In this document: piece after piece, positions 33,552 to 42,136 of the stretch
Layout of the letters: every line of letters begins with the position of its first letter
How positions within the stretch are numbered: position 1 is the stretch's first letter
From: Cypionkella sinensis
GTDB lineage: Bacteria; Pseudomonadota; Alphaproteobacteria; Rhodobacterales; Rhodobacteraceae
Length of the DNA: 64,000 bases
Assembly: GCF_042646385.1 (NCBI RefSeq)
Contig: NZ_JBHRTO010000001.1
Coordinates: forward strand, 1 to 64,000
Direction of reading: 5' to 3'
Notes under the pieces: generated by a model
What the model was told of the DNA's origin: nothing
Databases searched by the model: none
The model's input: the letters and a program-made list of their open reading frames with translations, nothing else
Translations under genes and position numbers: made by a program

Positions 33552-34715
33552 ATGGCCAAGGGTTTGCACATATCCCACACCCCAAGTTCCGCACCCTCGG
33601 ACGCGGACCCTGTTCTTTGGCTTCGTCTCATTCGCTCGCGTCGTGTGGGTGCGGTGACGTTTCATCGGCTGTTGGCGGATCACGGCGGGGTCGAGGCGGC
33701 ACTGGCGGCGCTGCCGGAGATCGCAAAGGCGGCGGGAGTGGAGGATTACAGTCTTTGTCCGCTTGAGGTGGTGCGGGCCGAGATGGCGCAGGCGCGGCTG
33801 GCGCGGGCGCGGTTGCTGCTGTGGGGGCAGGCGGGATATCCGGCAGCGCTGATGGATCTGGCCGATGCGCCGCCCGTGCTATGGGCGCAGGGCGATGTCG
33901 GGCTGCTGGCGCGACCGATGGTGGCGCTGGTGGGCGCGCGCAATGCATCAAGCCTGGGGCTGCGGATGACGAGGCGGTTGGTGGAAGGGCTGGCGCAGGC
34001 GGGGCAAGTCGTGGTCTCGGGCCTTGCGCGCGGCATTGATGCCGAGGCGCATCAGGCGGCGCTGGACACTGGCACGGTGGCGGTGCAGGCGGGCGGGGTG
34101 GATGTGGTTTATCCGGTTGAGAACAGCGACCTTGCGGCACAGATTGCCGAACGGGGTTGCCGGATTTCGGAACAACCGATGGGCTTGGTGCCGCAGGCGC
34201 GGCATTTTCCTCAGCGCAACCGGATTGTCTCGGGGCTGGCGCGGGCGGTGGTGGTGGTCGAGGCTGCGGCGCGGTCCGGCAGCCTGATCACCGCGAAAAA
34301 CGCGCTGGATCAAGGGCGCGAGGTGCTGGCGGTGCCGGGGCATCCGTTCGATGCGCGGGCGGCGGGCTGCAATATACTGCTGCGCGATGGCGCGATGCTG
34401 GTGCGCTCGGCGCAGGATGTGCTAGAGGCGATTGGCGTGCAGGGGCATTTCGCCGCTGCCGCAGCAGCCCCGGTTGAGCCTGTCGCGGTGCCAGACCCGC
34501 TGCCCGGACCAGTGCCACAACGCCGCCCGCTGGCGGATATTGCGGCGGTCCACAGCCAGATCCTCGCCCGGCTTGGCCCCAGCCCCTTGGCCGAGGATCA
34601 ACTGATCCGTGATCTGGCGTTGCCGCCGGGGATGCTATCGCCCGCGCTGATCTCGCTGGAGCTGGAGGGGCGGATTTTGCGGCAATCGGGGGGCCTGCTC
34701 AGCCGAGTGGACTGA
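33552..34715 (+). CDS. dprA: DNA-processing protein A
   Basis: 387 residues. An N-terminal helical domain is followed by the DprA Rossmann fold from about 115: VALVGARNASSLGLRMTRRL, VVSGLARGIDAEAHQAAL, SEQPMGLVPQARHFPQRNRIVSGLA, RSGSLITAKNALDQGREVLAVPGHPFD. A C-terminal winged helix ends the protein. DprA loads RecA on incoming single strands in transformation and, in Rhodobacterales, in gene transfer agent uptake. A CtrA-like box lies just upstream. topA follows 208 bp downstream. Confidence 0.94.
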   Translation: MAKGLHISHTPSSAPSDADPVLWLRLIRSRRVGAVTFHRLLADHGGVEAALAALPEIAKAAGVEDYSLCPLEVVRAEMAQARLARARLLLWGQAGYPAALMDLADAPPVLWAQGDVGLLARPMVALVGARNASSLGLRMTRRLVEGLAQAGQVVVSGLARGIDAEAHQAALDTGTVAVQAGGVDVVYPVENSDLAAQIAERGCRISEQPMGLVPQARHFPQRNRIVSGLARAVVVVEAAARSGSLITAKNALDQGREVLAVPGHPFDARAAGCNILLRDGAMLVRSAQDVLEAIGVQGHFAAAAAAPVEPVAVPDPLPGPVPQRRPLADIAAVHSQILARLGPSPLAEDQLIRDLALPPGMLSPALISLELEGRILRQSGGLLSRVD

Positions 34716-34727
34716 GCGGCACTGGGC

Positions 34728-34814
34728 TTTCATCTTGGCTTAAATACTCCCGCCGGAGGCTTCTATGGCTTCGGTCGGATGCCTCCGGCGGGAGTATTTG
34801 CGCCAATGTGAAAG
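34728..34814. repeat. Facing pair of family A repeats forming a long hairpin
   Basis: A minus-strand copy (34728-34760) and a plus-strand copy (34781-34814) of the GCCTCCGGCGGGAGTATTT...GCCAAnnTGAAAG repeat face each other with 20 bp between. The arms can pair for about 30 bp. They lie between dprA and topA and may end dprA transcription. Confidence 0.8.
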
Positions 34815-34923
34815 TATCACTTGTGCATGACCAAAGCGGTTTCGGTAGAGGCCCGGTTGACATCCCCGCGCAAAGCCCCACATGGTGCCTCGCCGCCCAT
34901 TCGCCTGTTTTCAAGGGAATTTC

Positions 34924-37680
34924 ATGCCCGTCGTCGTTGTAGAATCGCCTGCTAAGGCCAAGACAATCAATAAATATCTTGGTTCGGACTATGTGGTTCT
35001 GGCCTCTTACGGCCATGTGCGCGACCTGCCTGCCAAAGATGGATCGGTGGATACCGAACACGGATTCGACATGCTGTGGGAGGTCGCGGCCGACAGCAAA
35101 AAGCACATTCGTGCCATCACCGAGGCGCTGAAAACCGACGATACGCTGATCCTCGCGACCGACCCTGATCGCGAGGGCGAGGCAATTTCCTGGCATCTGC
35201 AAGAGGCTTTGGCCAGCACGCTGAAGAAAGGCAAAAAGGTGTCGCGCGTCACCTTCAACGCCATCACCAAAGAGGCGGTGACGGATGCGATGAAGCATCC
35301 GCGCCAAGTTGATCAGCCGCTGGTTGACGCCTATCTCGCGCGCCGCGCTTTGGATTATCTTGTGGGATTCACCCTTTCGCCGGTGCTGTGGCGCAAGCTG
35401 CCGGGGTCACGCTCGGCGGGGCGGGTGCAATCGGTTTGCCTGCGGTTGATTGTCGAGCGCGAGATGGAGATTGAAGCCTTCCGCGCGCGCGAGTTCTGGT
35501 CGGTTGCGGCGGTGCTGGCCACGCCCCGGGGGCAGGATTTTGAGGCGCGGCTGACGGTGTTGGGCGGCAAACGCTTGGACAAATTCGACATTCCGACGGC
35601 GGAGGCTGCGGAGTTGGCCGTGCAGGCTGTCACTTCTCGAACATTGGCAGTGCTTTCGGTCGAGGCCAAGCCCGCCAGCCGCAACCCCTATCCGCCGTTC
35701 ATGACCTCGACCCTGCAACAGGAAGCCAGCCGCAAATACGGCATGGGGGCGAAGGCCTGCATGTCGGCGGCGCAGCGGCTGTATGAGGCGGGCTACATCA
35801 CCTATATGCGAACCGATGGCATTGATATGGCGCCTGAAGCGGTGGCGCAGGCGCGGGCGGAAATTGGTAAACGCTTTGGCGTAGCTTATGTGCCGGATGC
35901 GCCGCGGATCTATAAAAACAAGGCCAAGAACGCGCAGGAAGCGCATGAATGTATCCGCCCGACCGATATGGGCGTGGCCCCGGCTGACCTGCGCCTGTCG
36001 GAACGTGATCAGGCAAACCTCTATGAGCTGATCTGGAAGCGCACCATTGCCAGCCAAATGGCCGGCGCGCGGATGGAGCGGACGGTGGTTGAAATCGGCA
36101 GCGCAGACGGGCAAGTGGGCCTGCGGGCCAATGGCCAAGTGGTTCTGTTTGATGGCTTTTTGAAGGTTTACGAAGAAGGCCGCGACGACGAGGATGAAGA
36201 CGAAGGTCGTCTGCCGCAGATCATGCAGGGCGAGGCGGCCACCCCCCGCAAGGGTGGTTTCGAGGCGGCGTTCAAGAAGCAGGCTGATGCGGCGGGCAAG
36301 GATGATTTCGATCTGATCGCGGGCAAGGCTTCGCTGCGCCGGGTGGCCTCGGCGGTGATCAGCCCGGATGGTGCGATTCTGGCCAGCCAAAGCCACACCC
36401 AACCGCCGCCGCGCTATACTGAGGCGACTCTGGTCAAGCGGATGGAGGAGTTGGGGATCGGGCGGCCTTCGACATATGCGTCTGTGTTAACCACGATTGT
36501 CGACCGTGAATATGTCCGCAAGGACAAGAACCGCCTGTTCCCCGAGGACAAGGGGCGGCTTGTCACGGCGTTTCTGACCAACTTTTTCCGCCGCTATGTC
36601 GAATATGATTTCACCGCTGATCTGGAAAGCCAGTTGGATGACGTCTCGGCGGGGGAGCGCGATTACAAGGAAGTTCTGGCGCGGTTCTGGCGAGATTTCT
36701 CGGCGGCGATTGCCGAGACGGCCGATCTGCGGATTGGCGAAGTGCTGGACAAGATTGACGATTTCCTCAGCCCGCATCTGTATCCACTGCGCGAGGACGG
36801 CTCAGACCCGCGGATTTGCACGTCTTGCGGCACCGGGCGGCTGCATCTGAAAACCTCGCGCTCGGGTGGGGCGTTCATCGGCTGCGGTAACTATCCTGAG
36901 TGCCGGTATACCCGCCCGATTTCGGGCGAGGAGGGCGGCTCGGTTGATGGCCGGGTGTTGGGCGTGGATGAGGATGGGGTCGAGATTTCTCTGCGTGCGG
37001 GGCGGTTTGGGCCTTATGTGCAGAAGGGGGAAGCCTCGGAAGAGGTGCCGAAACCGCCGCGCGCCAGCCTGCCGAAGGGTTGGGAATCCGGCGCGTTGAC
37101 GTTGGAGCGCGCGATTGAACTGTTGAGCCTGCCGCGCCAGATCGGGCCGCACCCCGAAGATGGTGTGATGGTGGAAGCGGCGATCGGGCGGTTTGGGCCT
37201 TATGTCAAACACGGCACGGTTTACGCCAATATCCCGGATGTTGAGGAAGTGTTTACCATCGGCATGAACCGCGCGGTGGAAGTTCTGGCGCTTAAGGCGG
37301 CAGGGCGGCGCGGGGCTGCGGTGGCGGAGCCGCTCAGGGCTTTGGGCGAGCATCCTGATGGTGGGCCGGTGCAGGTGATGCCTGGGAAATATGGGCCCTA
37401 TGTCAAATGGGCGAAGGTCAATGCGACCCTGCCGAAGGAATTGAGCCCGGAGGCGGTGACGCTGGAGGAGGCGGTGGCTTTGATCGCGGAAAAGGCGGGC
37501 AAATCCGGCAAAAAGGCCCCGGCGAAGAAGGCGGCGGCCAAACCTGCTGCGGCGAAAAAAGCACCTGCGAAGAAGGCGGCGGACAAGGCCCCCGCAAAGG
37601 GAGCGGCGAAAAAGCCTGCAGCCAAGAAAACAGCGGCCCCGAAAGCCAAGGCCGCTGTCTCTGACGTGGTCGACGACTGA
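34924..37680 (+). CDS. topA: DNA topoisomerase I
   Basis: 918 residues from ATG 34924 (MPVVVVESPAKAKTINKYLG) with an AAGGG site. The Toprim domain has ATDPDREGEAISWHL. The catalytic Tyr is in YITYMRTDG. One four-Cys zinc motif is visible (CTSCGTGRLHL...CGNYPEC), followed by repeated TopA C-terminal modules with GRFGPYV (three versions). The last 60 residues are a Lys/Ala/Pro tail (PAKKAAAKPA type repeats) common in alphaproteobacteria. It relaxes negative supercoils. Its gene follows dprA, a common pairing in these bacteria. Confidence 0.96.
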   Translation: MPVVVVESPAKAKTINKYLGSDYVVLASYGHVRDLPAKDGSVDTEHGFDMLWEVAADSKKHIRAITEALKTDDTLILATDPDREGEAISWHLQEALASTLKKGKKVSRVTFNAITKEAVTDAMKHPRQVDQPLVDAYLARRALDYLVGFTLSPVLWRKLPGSRSAGRVQSVCLRLIVEREMEIEAFRAREFWSVAAVLATPRGQDFEARLTVLGGKRLDKFDIPTAEAAELAVQAVTSRTLAVLSVEAKPASRNPYPPFMTSTLQQEASRKYGMGAKACMSAAQRLYEAGYITYMRTDGIDMAPEAVAQARAEIGKRFGVAYVPDAPRIYKNKAKNAQEAHECIRPTDMGVAPADLRLSERDQANLYELIWKRTIASQMAGARMERTVVEIGSADGQVGLRANGQVVLFDGFLKVYEEGRDDEDEDEGRLPQIMQGEAATPRKGGFEAAFKKQADAAGKDDFDLIAGKASLRRVASAVISPDGAILASQSHTQPPPRYTEATLVKRMEELGIGRPSTYASVLTTIVDREYVRKDKNRLFPEDKGRLVTAFLTNFFRRYVEYDFTADLESQLDDVSAGERDYKEVLARFWRDFSAAIAETADLRIGEVLDKIDDFLSPHLYPLREDGSDPRICTSCGTGRLHLKTSRSGGAFIGCGNYPECRYTRPISGEEGGSVDGRVLGVDEDGVEISLRAGRFGPYVQKGEASEEVPKPPRASLPKGWESGALTLERAIELLSLPRQIGPHPEDGVMVEAAIGRFGPYVKHGTVYANIPDVEEVFTIGMNRAVEVLALKAAGRRGAAVAEPLRALGEHPDGGPVQVMPGKYGPYVKWAKVNATLPKELSPEAVTLEEAVALIAEKAGKSGKKAPAKKAAAKPAAAKKAPAKKAADKAPAKGAAKKPAAKKTAAPKAKAAVSDVVDD

Positions 37681-37682
37681 AT

Positions 37683-38705
37683 TTAAGCGCGCGGGTTGAT
37701 GAGTTTCGCCATCAACCCCGCAGCGCGGATCACACCGATATGCACGCCGTTTTCGCTGACGTTCAACGCGGTTTCACTGTCGGACAGGCGTTGCATCACG
37801 GCTTTCACGGGGGTTTCGCAATCGACTGAGGCACCATCGCACGAGCCTGCCTGCATCACATCGCGCGCGGTCAGCACGCCGAGCGGGTTCATATGTGCCA
37901 CGAAATCAGCAACATAGTCGGAAACCGGGTCGGCGATGATCTCGCGCGCGGTGCCGATCTGCACGATGCGGCCACCCTCCATCAGTGCGATGCGGTTGCC
38001 GAGTTTGAACGCCTCATCCAGATCGTGTGACACGAAGATGATGGTGCGTTTCAGCTTGGCTTGCAGGTCGAGCAGTTCATCTTGCAGCCGCGCGCGGATC
38101 AGCGGATCGAGGGCCGAGAACGGCTCGTCCATCAGCAGGATCGGGGCTTCGGTGGCGAAGGCGCGGGCGAGGCCGACGCGCTGCTGCATGCCGCCAGAAA
38201 GCTCTCCAACTTTGCGGTCGGCCCATTGCGACAGGTTCACCAACGCAAGCTGCTGATCGACCTTGGCGCGGCGGGCATCGGGCGTTTGTCCTGCAAGTTC
38301 AAGGCCTAAGCCCACGTTATCCCGCACGGAGCGCCACGGCAGCAGACCGAATTGCTGGAACACCATGGCGATTTTCGACAACCGCAACCCGCGCAGGGAC
38401 TCGCCCTTGGCCTTGGTCACGGACACCATCTTGGCCCCGTCCCAAACCCGCACCTCGCCGCGCACCACCGGGTTCAGCGCATTCACCCCGCGCAGAAGCG
38501 TGGACTTGCCAGAGCCTGACAGGCCCATCAGTACCAGAATCTCGCCCTCGGCCACCGACAGGCTGCAATCATGCACGCCCAAGATCTGGCCGGTTTGCGC
38601 CTGAATATCTGTGCGCGACATGCCCTTGTCCATCAGCGGCAGGGCGCGGTCGGGCTGGTCTCCGAACACGATAGAGACGCGATCAAACTCTACTGCATTT
38701 ACCAT
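37683..38705 (-). CDS. choV: Choline/glycine betaine ABC transporter ATP-binding protein
   Basis: 340 residues. Walker A MGLSGSGKSTLL, signature LSGGMQQRVGLARAF, Walker B ILLMDEPFSALD and the switch HDLDEAF are intact, followed by a C-terminal CBS-like regulatory region (from about 270). It is the last gene of a four-gene operon with permease and two binding proteins, divergent from betIBA, so choline is the likely main substrate. It ends 2 bp from the convergent topA stop. Confidence 0.9.
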   Translation of the reverse strand: MVNAVEFDRVSIVFGDQPDRALPLMDKGMSRTDIQAQTGQILGVHDCSLSVAEGEILVLMGLSGSGKSTLLRGVNALNPVVRGEVRVWDGAKMVSVTKAKGESLRGLRLSKIAMVFQQFGLLPWRSVRDNVGLGLELAGQTPDARRAKVDQQLALVNLSQWADRKVGELSGGMQQRVGLARAFATEAPILLMDEPFSALDPLIRARLQDELLDLQAKLKRTIIFVSHDLDEAFKLGNRIALMEGGRIVQIGTAREIIADPVSDYVADFVAHMNPLGVLTARDVMQAGSCDGASVDCETPVKAVMQRLSDSETALNVSENGVHIGVIRAAGLMAKLINPRA

Positions 38706-38708
38706 GGC

Positions 38709-39539
38709 TTACACCTTGCGTTGGAAGGTGGCGCGCAGAGCAATGGCGACCACAACGATAACAAAACCGCTCTCAAACCCTTTGGCGGCGTTCACGGAGG
38801 CCAGCGCGCGCATCACCGGCACGCCCAGACCATTCGCGCCGACCATCGAGGCGATGACCACCATCGACAGCGACAGCATGATGGTCTGGTTCAGGCCGAC
38901 CATGATCTGCGGCAAGGCCCAAGGCAGTTCGACCTTCCACAGCCGTTGCCGCGGGGTGGCCCCGAAAGAGGTGGCAGCTTCCAGCAGCGCGGTGGGGGTC
39001 GAGGCCACGCCGAGTTCGGTCAGCCGGATCGGGGCGGGCAGCACGAAGATCACCGTGGCGATCAGGCCGGGGACCATGCCGATGCCAAAGAAAATGATCG
39101 CGGGGATCAGGTAGACGAACGTCGGCAAGGTCTGCATCAGATCCATCACCGGCGAGAGTGCGGCGTTCAGCTTGGCGTTATGAGCGCAGGCGATGCCAAT
39201 CGGCACGCCGATGGCCATGCAGACCGCGCAAGACGACAGGATCAGCGTGAGGCTTTCGGTGGTTTCTTTCCAATAGCCTTGGTTCAGCACGAACAGAAAG
39301 CCAAGGCCTACGCCGAGGCATATCTTCCAGTTGCGCTGCAGAACCCAGGCGATGATGATGAAAATGGCGATGATCACCAAGGGGTTGGGCGCTTGCAACA
39401 GCCATTTGAAGCCGTTGATCAGCCCTTCAAGTACGTCGGCGATCACGTTGAAAATCGCGCTCAGGTTAGTTTTCATCCAAGTGAAAACTGCGTTTGCCCA
39501 TGCCCCGATCGGGATTTTATACGCCGTCAACCAATCCAT
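38709..39539 (-). CDS. choW: Choline/glycine betaine ABC transporter permease
   Basis: 276 residues with about six membrane segments and the coupling motif region ASTPTALLEAATSFGATPRQRLWKVELPWALPQIMVGLNQTIML. It starts 55 bp after the upstream binding-protein stop, with a hairpin in that gap, and ends 3 bp before choV. ProW/ChoW-type permeases form homodimers with the ATPase. Confidence 0.9.
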   Translation of the reverse strand: MDWLTAYKIPIGAWANAVFTWMKTNLSAIFNVIADVLEGLINGFKWLLQAPNPLVIIAIFIIIAWVLQRNWKICLGVGLGFLFVLNQGYWKETTESLTLILSSCAVCMAIGVPIGIACAHNAKLNAALSPVMDLMQTLPTFVYLIPAIIFFGIGMVPGLIATVIFVLPAPIRLTELGVASTPTALLEAATSFGATPRQRLWKVELPWALPQIMVGLNQTIMLSLSMVVIASMVGANGLGVPVMRALASVNAAKGFESGFVIVVVAIALRATFQRKV

Positions 39540-39560
39540 TCACTGTCCCCTTGTTGGATA

Positions 39561-39591
39561 GAAAAAGGCCCCGATCTTCCGCCGGGGCCTT
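39561..39591 (-). terminator. Intra-operon hairpin between choX and choW
   Basis: AAGGCCCC (39565-39572) pairs with GGGGCCTT (39584-39591) around an 11-base loop, with TTTTTC following on the minus strand. A partial terminator here would give more binding protein than permease, as in many ABC operons. Confidence 0.7.
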
Positions 39592-39594
39592 TGG

Positions 39595-40533
39595 TTATTT
39601 CAGCGCGGCCGTCACCGCCGCCAGCGCATCGCCGCCGTCTTTGGTGGTGACACCTTCCAGCCAGGGCCCCAGAACCTCGGGGTGCGCGGCAAGCCAGGTT
39701 TTCGCAGCTGCGGTCGGATCGGTGCCGTAATCCAGAATTGCTCCCATCAGCTCGTTCTCCATCGGCAGGGTGAAGGCGAGGTTCTGGAAGAAGCGGCCCG
39801 GATTGGGGCAATCGGCGGTATAGCCCTTGCGGCTGATGGTATAGACGGTGGCACCGCCAAGGTTCGGCCCGAAGAAATCATCGCCGCCGGTCAGGTAGGT
39901 GATGTCGAGCTTGACGTTCATCGGATGCGGCTCCCATGCGAGCCAGACCACCGGCTTGCCTTCGGCGGTCAGCCGCGCGACTTCTGCGATCATCGCCTGT
40001 TCGCTGCTTTCCACGAGGGCAAGCTTGCCCATGCCAAAGGCATCTTTCGCAATGATGTCAAGGATCAGGCGGTTACCGTCGTTGCCTGCTTCGACGCCAT
40101 ACATCTGGCCATCCAGCGCATCGGCATGGGCGGCGATGTCTTTGAAATCGGCGATCCCCAGCGCTTTGCCTGCCGGGTTGGTGGCAAGGGTGAACTTTGC
40201 GCCTTCCAGATTGGTGCGCACCACGTCGATGCTGCCAGCGGCCTTGTAGGGGGCGATGATGCCTTCCATCGAGGGCAGCCAGTGGTCGGTGAACACGTCG
40301 ATATCGCCGCGCGCAAGGCTTTCAAAGGTGATCGGCAAGGACAAAAGGTTGGGTTCCACCTTGTAGCCCAAGGCGGTCAGAACCACGGTGGCAAGGCCGT
40401 TTTGCGCCATGTTGTCGGTCCAGCCGACATCGACCATCCGCACGGTGCTGCAATCGGCGGCGACGCCTGCGACCGGCGTGGTCGCAAGCATCAAGGCCAG
40501 CACCGCCCGTTTGAAGCGGGCGGTTACGCTCAT
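39595..40533 (-). CDS. choX: Choline ABC transporter substrate-binding protein, second copy
   Basis: 312 residues from ATG 40533, overlapping the upstream gene's stop by 4 bp. A signal peptide (MSVTARFKRAVLALMLATTPVAGVAA) precedes a ChoX/OpuAC-type domain: RMVDVGWTDNMAQNG, DVFTDHWLPSME, VRTNLEGAKFTLATN, VEAGNDGNRLILD, VVWLAWEPHPMN. Much of it matches the adjacent paralogue at 40530-41465. The copy farther from the promoter may bind choline or a related quaternary amine with different affinity. Confidence 0.9.
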   Translation of the reverse strand: MSVTARFKRAVLALMLATTPVAGVAADCSTVRMVDVGWTDNMAQNGLATVVLTALGYKVEPNLLSLPITFESLARGDIDVFTDHWLPSMEGIIAPYKAAGSIDVVRTNLEGAKFTLATNPAGKALGIADFKDIAAHADALDGQMYGVEAGNDGNRLILDIIAKDAFGMGKLALVESSEQAMIAEVARLTAEGKPVVWLAWEPHPMNVKLDITYLTGGDDFFGPNLGGATVYTISRKGYTADCPNPGRFFQNLAFTLPMENELMGAILDYGTDPTAAAKTWLAAHPEVLGPWLEGVTTKDGGDALAAVTAALK

Positions 40534-41465
40534 TGCAGGGCGGCCGTCACGGCGGCTTTGGCATCGCCACCGTCTTTGGTGGTCACGCCATCCAGCCACG
40601 GGCCGATCACATCGGGATGTGCGGCGAGCCAGGTTTTCGCAGCCTCGCGCGGATCGGTGCCGTTGTCGAGAATCTCCTTCATGATCTCATTTTCCATGGC
40701 AAGGCTGAACGACAGGTTTTGCAGCAGTTTGCCGGTGTTTGGGCATTCGGCGACATATCCTGCGCGGGAGTTGGTGGCGACGGTGGCACCACCAAGGTTA
40801 GGACCGAAGAAATCGTCACCGCCCGTCAGATAGGTCATCTTGAAATTGGCGTTCATAGGGTGGGGTTCCCAGCCGAGGAACACAATCGCCTTGCCTTCGT
40901 TATCGGCGCGGGCGACTTCGGCGAGCATGCCTTGCTCGGACGATTCCACCAGTTCCACCCCTGCGGCTTTCAGGCCGAACGAATCCTTGTCCAGCATGTC
41001 CAGAATGATTTTGTTGCCGTCATTGCCAGCCTCGATCCCGTAGATCTTGTTATCCAGATCGGCGGCATGGGCGGCGATGTCTTTGAAATCCTTGATGCCC
41101 AGTTCGGCACCTTTGGCGTTGGTGGCCAGCGTGTATTTCGCGCCTTCCAGGTTGGTGCGCACAGTGTCGACGGTTTTGGCATCGCGGTAGGGGGCGATGT
41201 TGCTATCCATCGTCGGCATCCAGTTGCCCAGGAACACATCCACATCGCCCGACGCAAGACCTTCGTAGGTCACCGGAACCGACAGCACCTTGGTTTCGGT
41301 CTCGTATCCCAAAGCCTCCAGCACCAGTGAGGTGGCGGCGGTGGTGGCGGTGATATCGGTCCAGCCGACATCCGAGAAGGTGACTTTATCGCAGCCAGCG
41401 GCAAACGCCGAACCGGCCATCGCGAAGGTGACGGCGGACGCGAGCAGCGTCGATTTGAGGGTCAT
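40530..41465 (-). CDS. choX: Choline ABC transporter substrate-binding protein, first copy
   Basis: 311 residues from ATG 41465 with a signal peptide (MTLKSTLLASAVTFAMAGSAFAA). Family segments: FSDVGWTDITATTAA, DVFLGNWMPTMDSNIAPY, VRTNLEGAKYTLATN, IEAGNDGNKIILDML, IVFLGWEPHPMNANFKMTYLTGGDDFFGPN. Aromatic residues in these blocks form the quaternary-ammonium cage in ChoX. It is the first gene of the uptake operon and shares an 86-bp control region with betI. Confidence 0.92.
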   Translation of the reverse strand: MTLKSTLLASAVTFAMAGSAFAAGCDKVTFSDVGWTDITATTAATSLVLEALGYETETKVLSVPVTYEGLASGDVDVFLGNWMPTMDSNIAPYRDAKTVDTVRTNLEGAKYTLATNAKGAELGIKDFKDIAAHAADLDNKIYGIEAGNDGNKIILDMLDKDSFGLKAAGVELVESSEQGMLAEVARADNEGKAIVFLGWEPHPMNANFKMTYLTGGDDFFGPNLGGATVATNSRAGYVAECPNTGKLLQNLSFSLAMENEIMKEILDNGTDPREAAKTWLAAHPDVIGPWLDGVTTKDGGDAKAAVTAALQ

Positions 41466-41487
41466 GGTGGGCTCCCTGTTTTTGTTG

Positions 41488-41501
41488 ATTGACGAGTCAA
41501 T
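41488..41501. promoter_or_regulatory. BetI operator between choX and betI
   Basis: ATTGAC-GA-GTCAAT is a palindrome within TTGATTGACGAGTCAATAAA. It resembles BetI sites known from other proteobacteria (TTGATTG...TCAAT type) and lies between the two divergent starts, so one repressor could control both uptake and oxidation of choline. Confidence 0.65.
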
Positions 41502-41551
41502 AAACTTCAAGCTAGCTGCCTTTGGCAAGCATTATTATCAAGGGCCGCATC

Positions 41552-42136
41552 ATGCCGAAGCTTGGAATGGAGCCTATCCGAAAGGCGGCGCTCGTCAAAG
41601 CCACGATTGTGGAAATCGGGCGGACGGGGTCTTTGGACGTGACGGTCAGTCAGATCGCCAAGCGAGCGGGGATGTCGTCGGCGTTGGCGCATCACTATTT
41701 CGGCAGCAAGGAAGAGATGTTTCTGGCGGCGATGCGGCACATTCTGACGCTGTATGGTGCCGAGGTGCGCGGAGCATTGGCGCTGGCAGAGGGGCCGGAA
41801 AGCCGGTTGCGGGCGGTTCTGGCCGCAAGTTTTAGCGCTGCAAATTTCCGGCGCGAGGCGGTCGGGGCATGGCTGAACTTCTGGGTGCTTGCGCAAACGG
41901 TGCCCGAGGCCAAGCGGTTGCTGAAGGTCTATCAGGGGCGGTTGCGGTCGAACCTTTTGGCCGGATTGCGGCCTTTGGCAGGCGATCGGGCCGAGCCGAT
42001 TGCCGAGGGTCTGGGCGCGTTGATCGACGGGCTTTACCTGCGCGAAGTGCTGAAATCGGGGCCACCGGATCGTGAATTGGCGGTGACGACCGCGTTGAAT
42101 TACCTGAACTCTAAGTTGGAAGGGGCCCGCCCATGA
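41552..42136 (+). CDS. betI: TetR-family repressor BetI
   Basis: 194 residues from ATG 41552 (MPKLGMEPIRKAALVKAT) with an AAGGG site. The helix-turn-helix is VSQIAKRAGMSSALAHHYFGSKEEMFLAAM. The C-terminal domain matches BetI (FRREAVGAWLNFWVLAQTVPEAKRLLKVY, LIDGLYLREVLKSG). Choline relieves BetI repression of betaine synthesis. The stop overlaps the betB start by 4 bp. Confidence 0.93.
   Translation: MPKLGMEPIRKAALVKATIVEIGRTGSLDVTVSQIAKRAGMSSALAHHYFGSKEEMFLAAMRHILTLYGAEVRGALALAEGPESRLRAVLAASFSAANFRREAVGAWLNFWVLAQTVPEAKRLLKVYQGRLRSNLLAGLRPLAGDRAEPIAEGLGALIDGLYLREVLKSGPPDRELAVTTALNYLNSKLEGARP

Noticed and set aside
34728..34814. CRISPR-like repeat pair
   Set aside because: Only two copies in opposite orientation, with no spacer array and no cas genes in the window.
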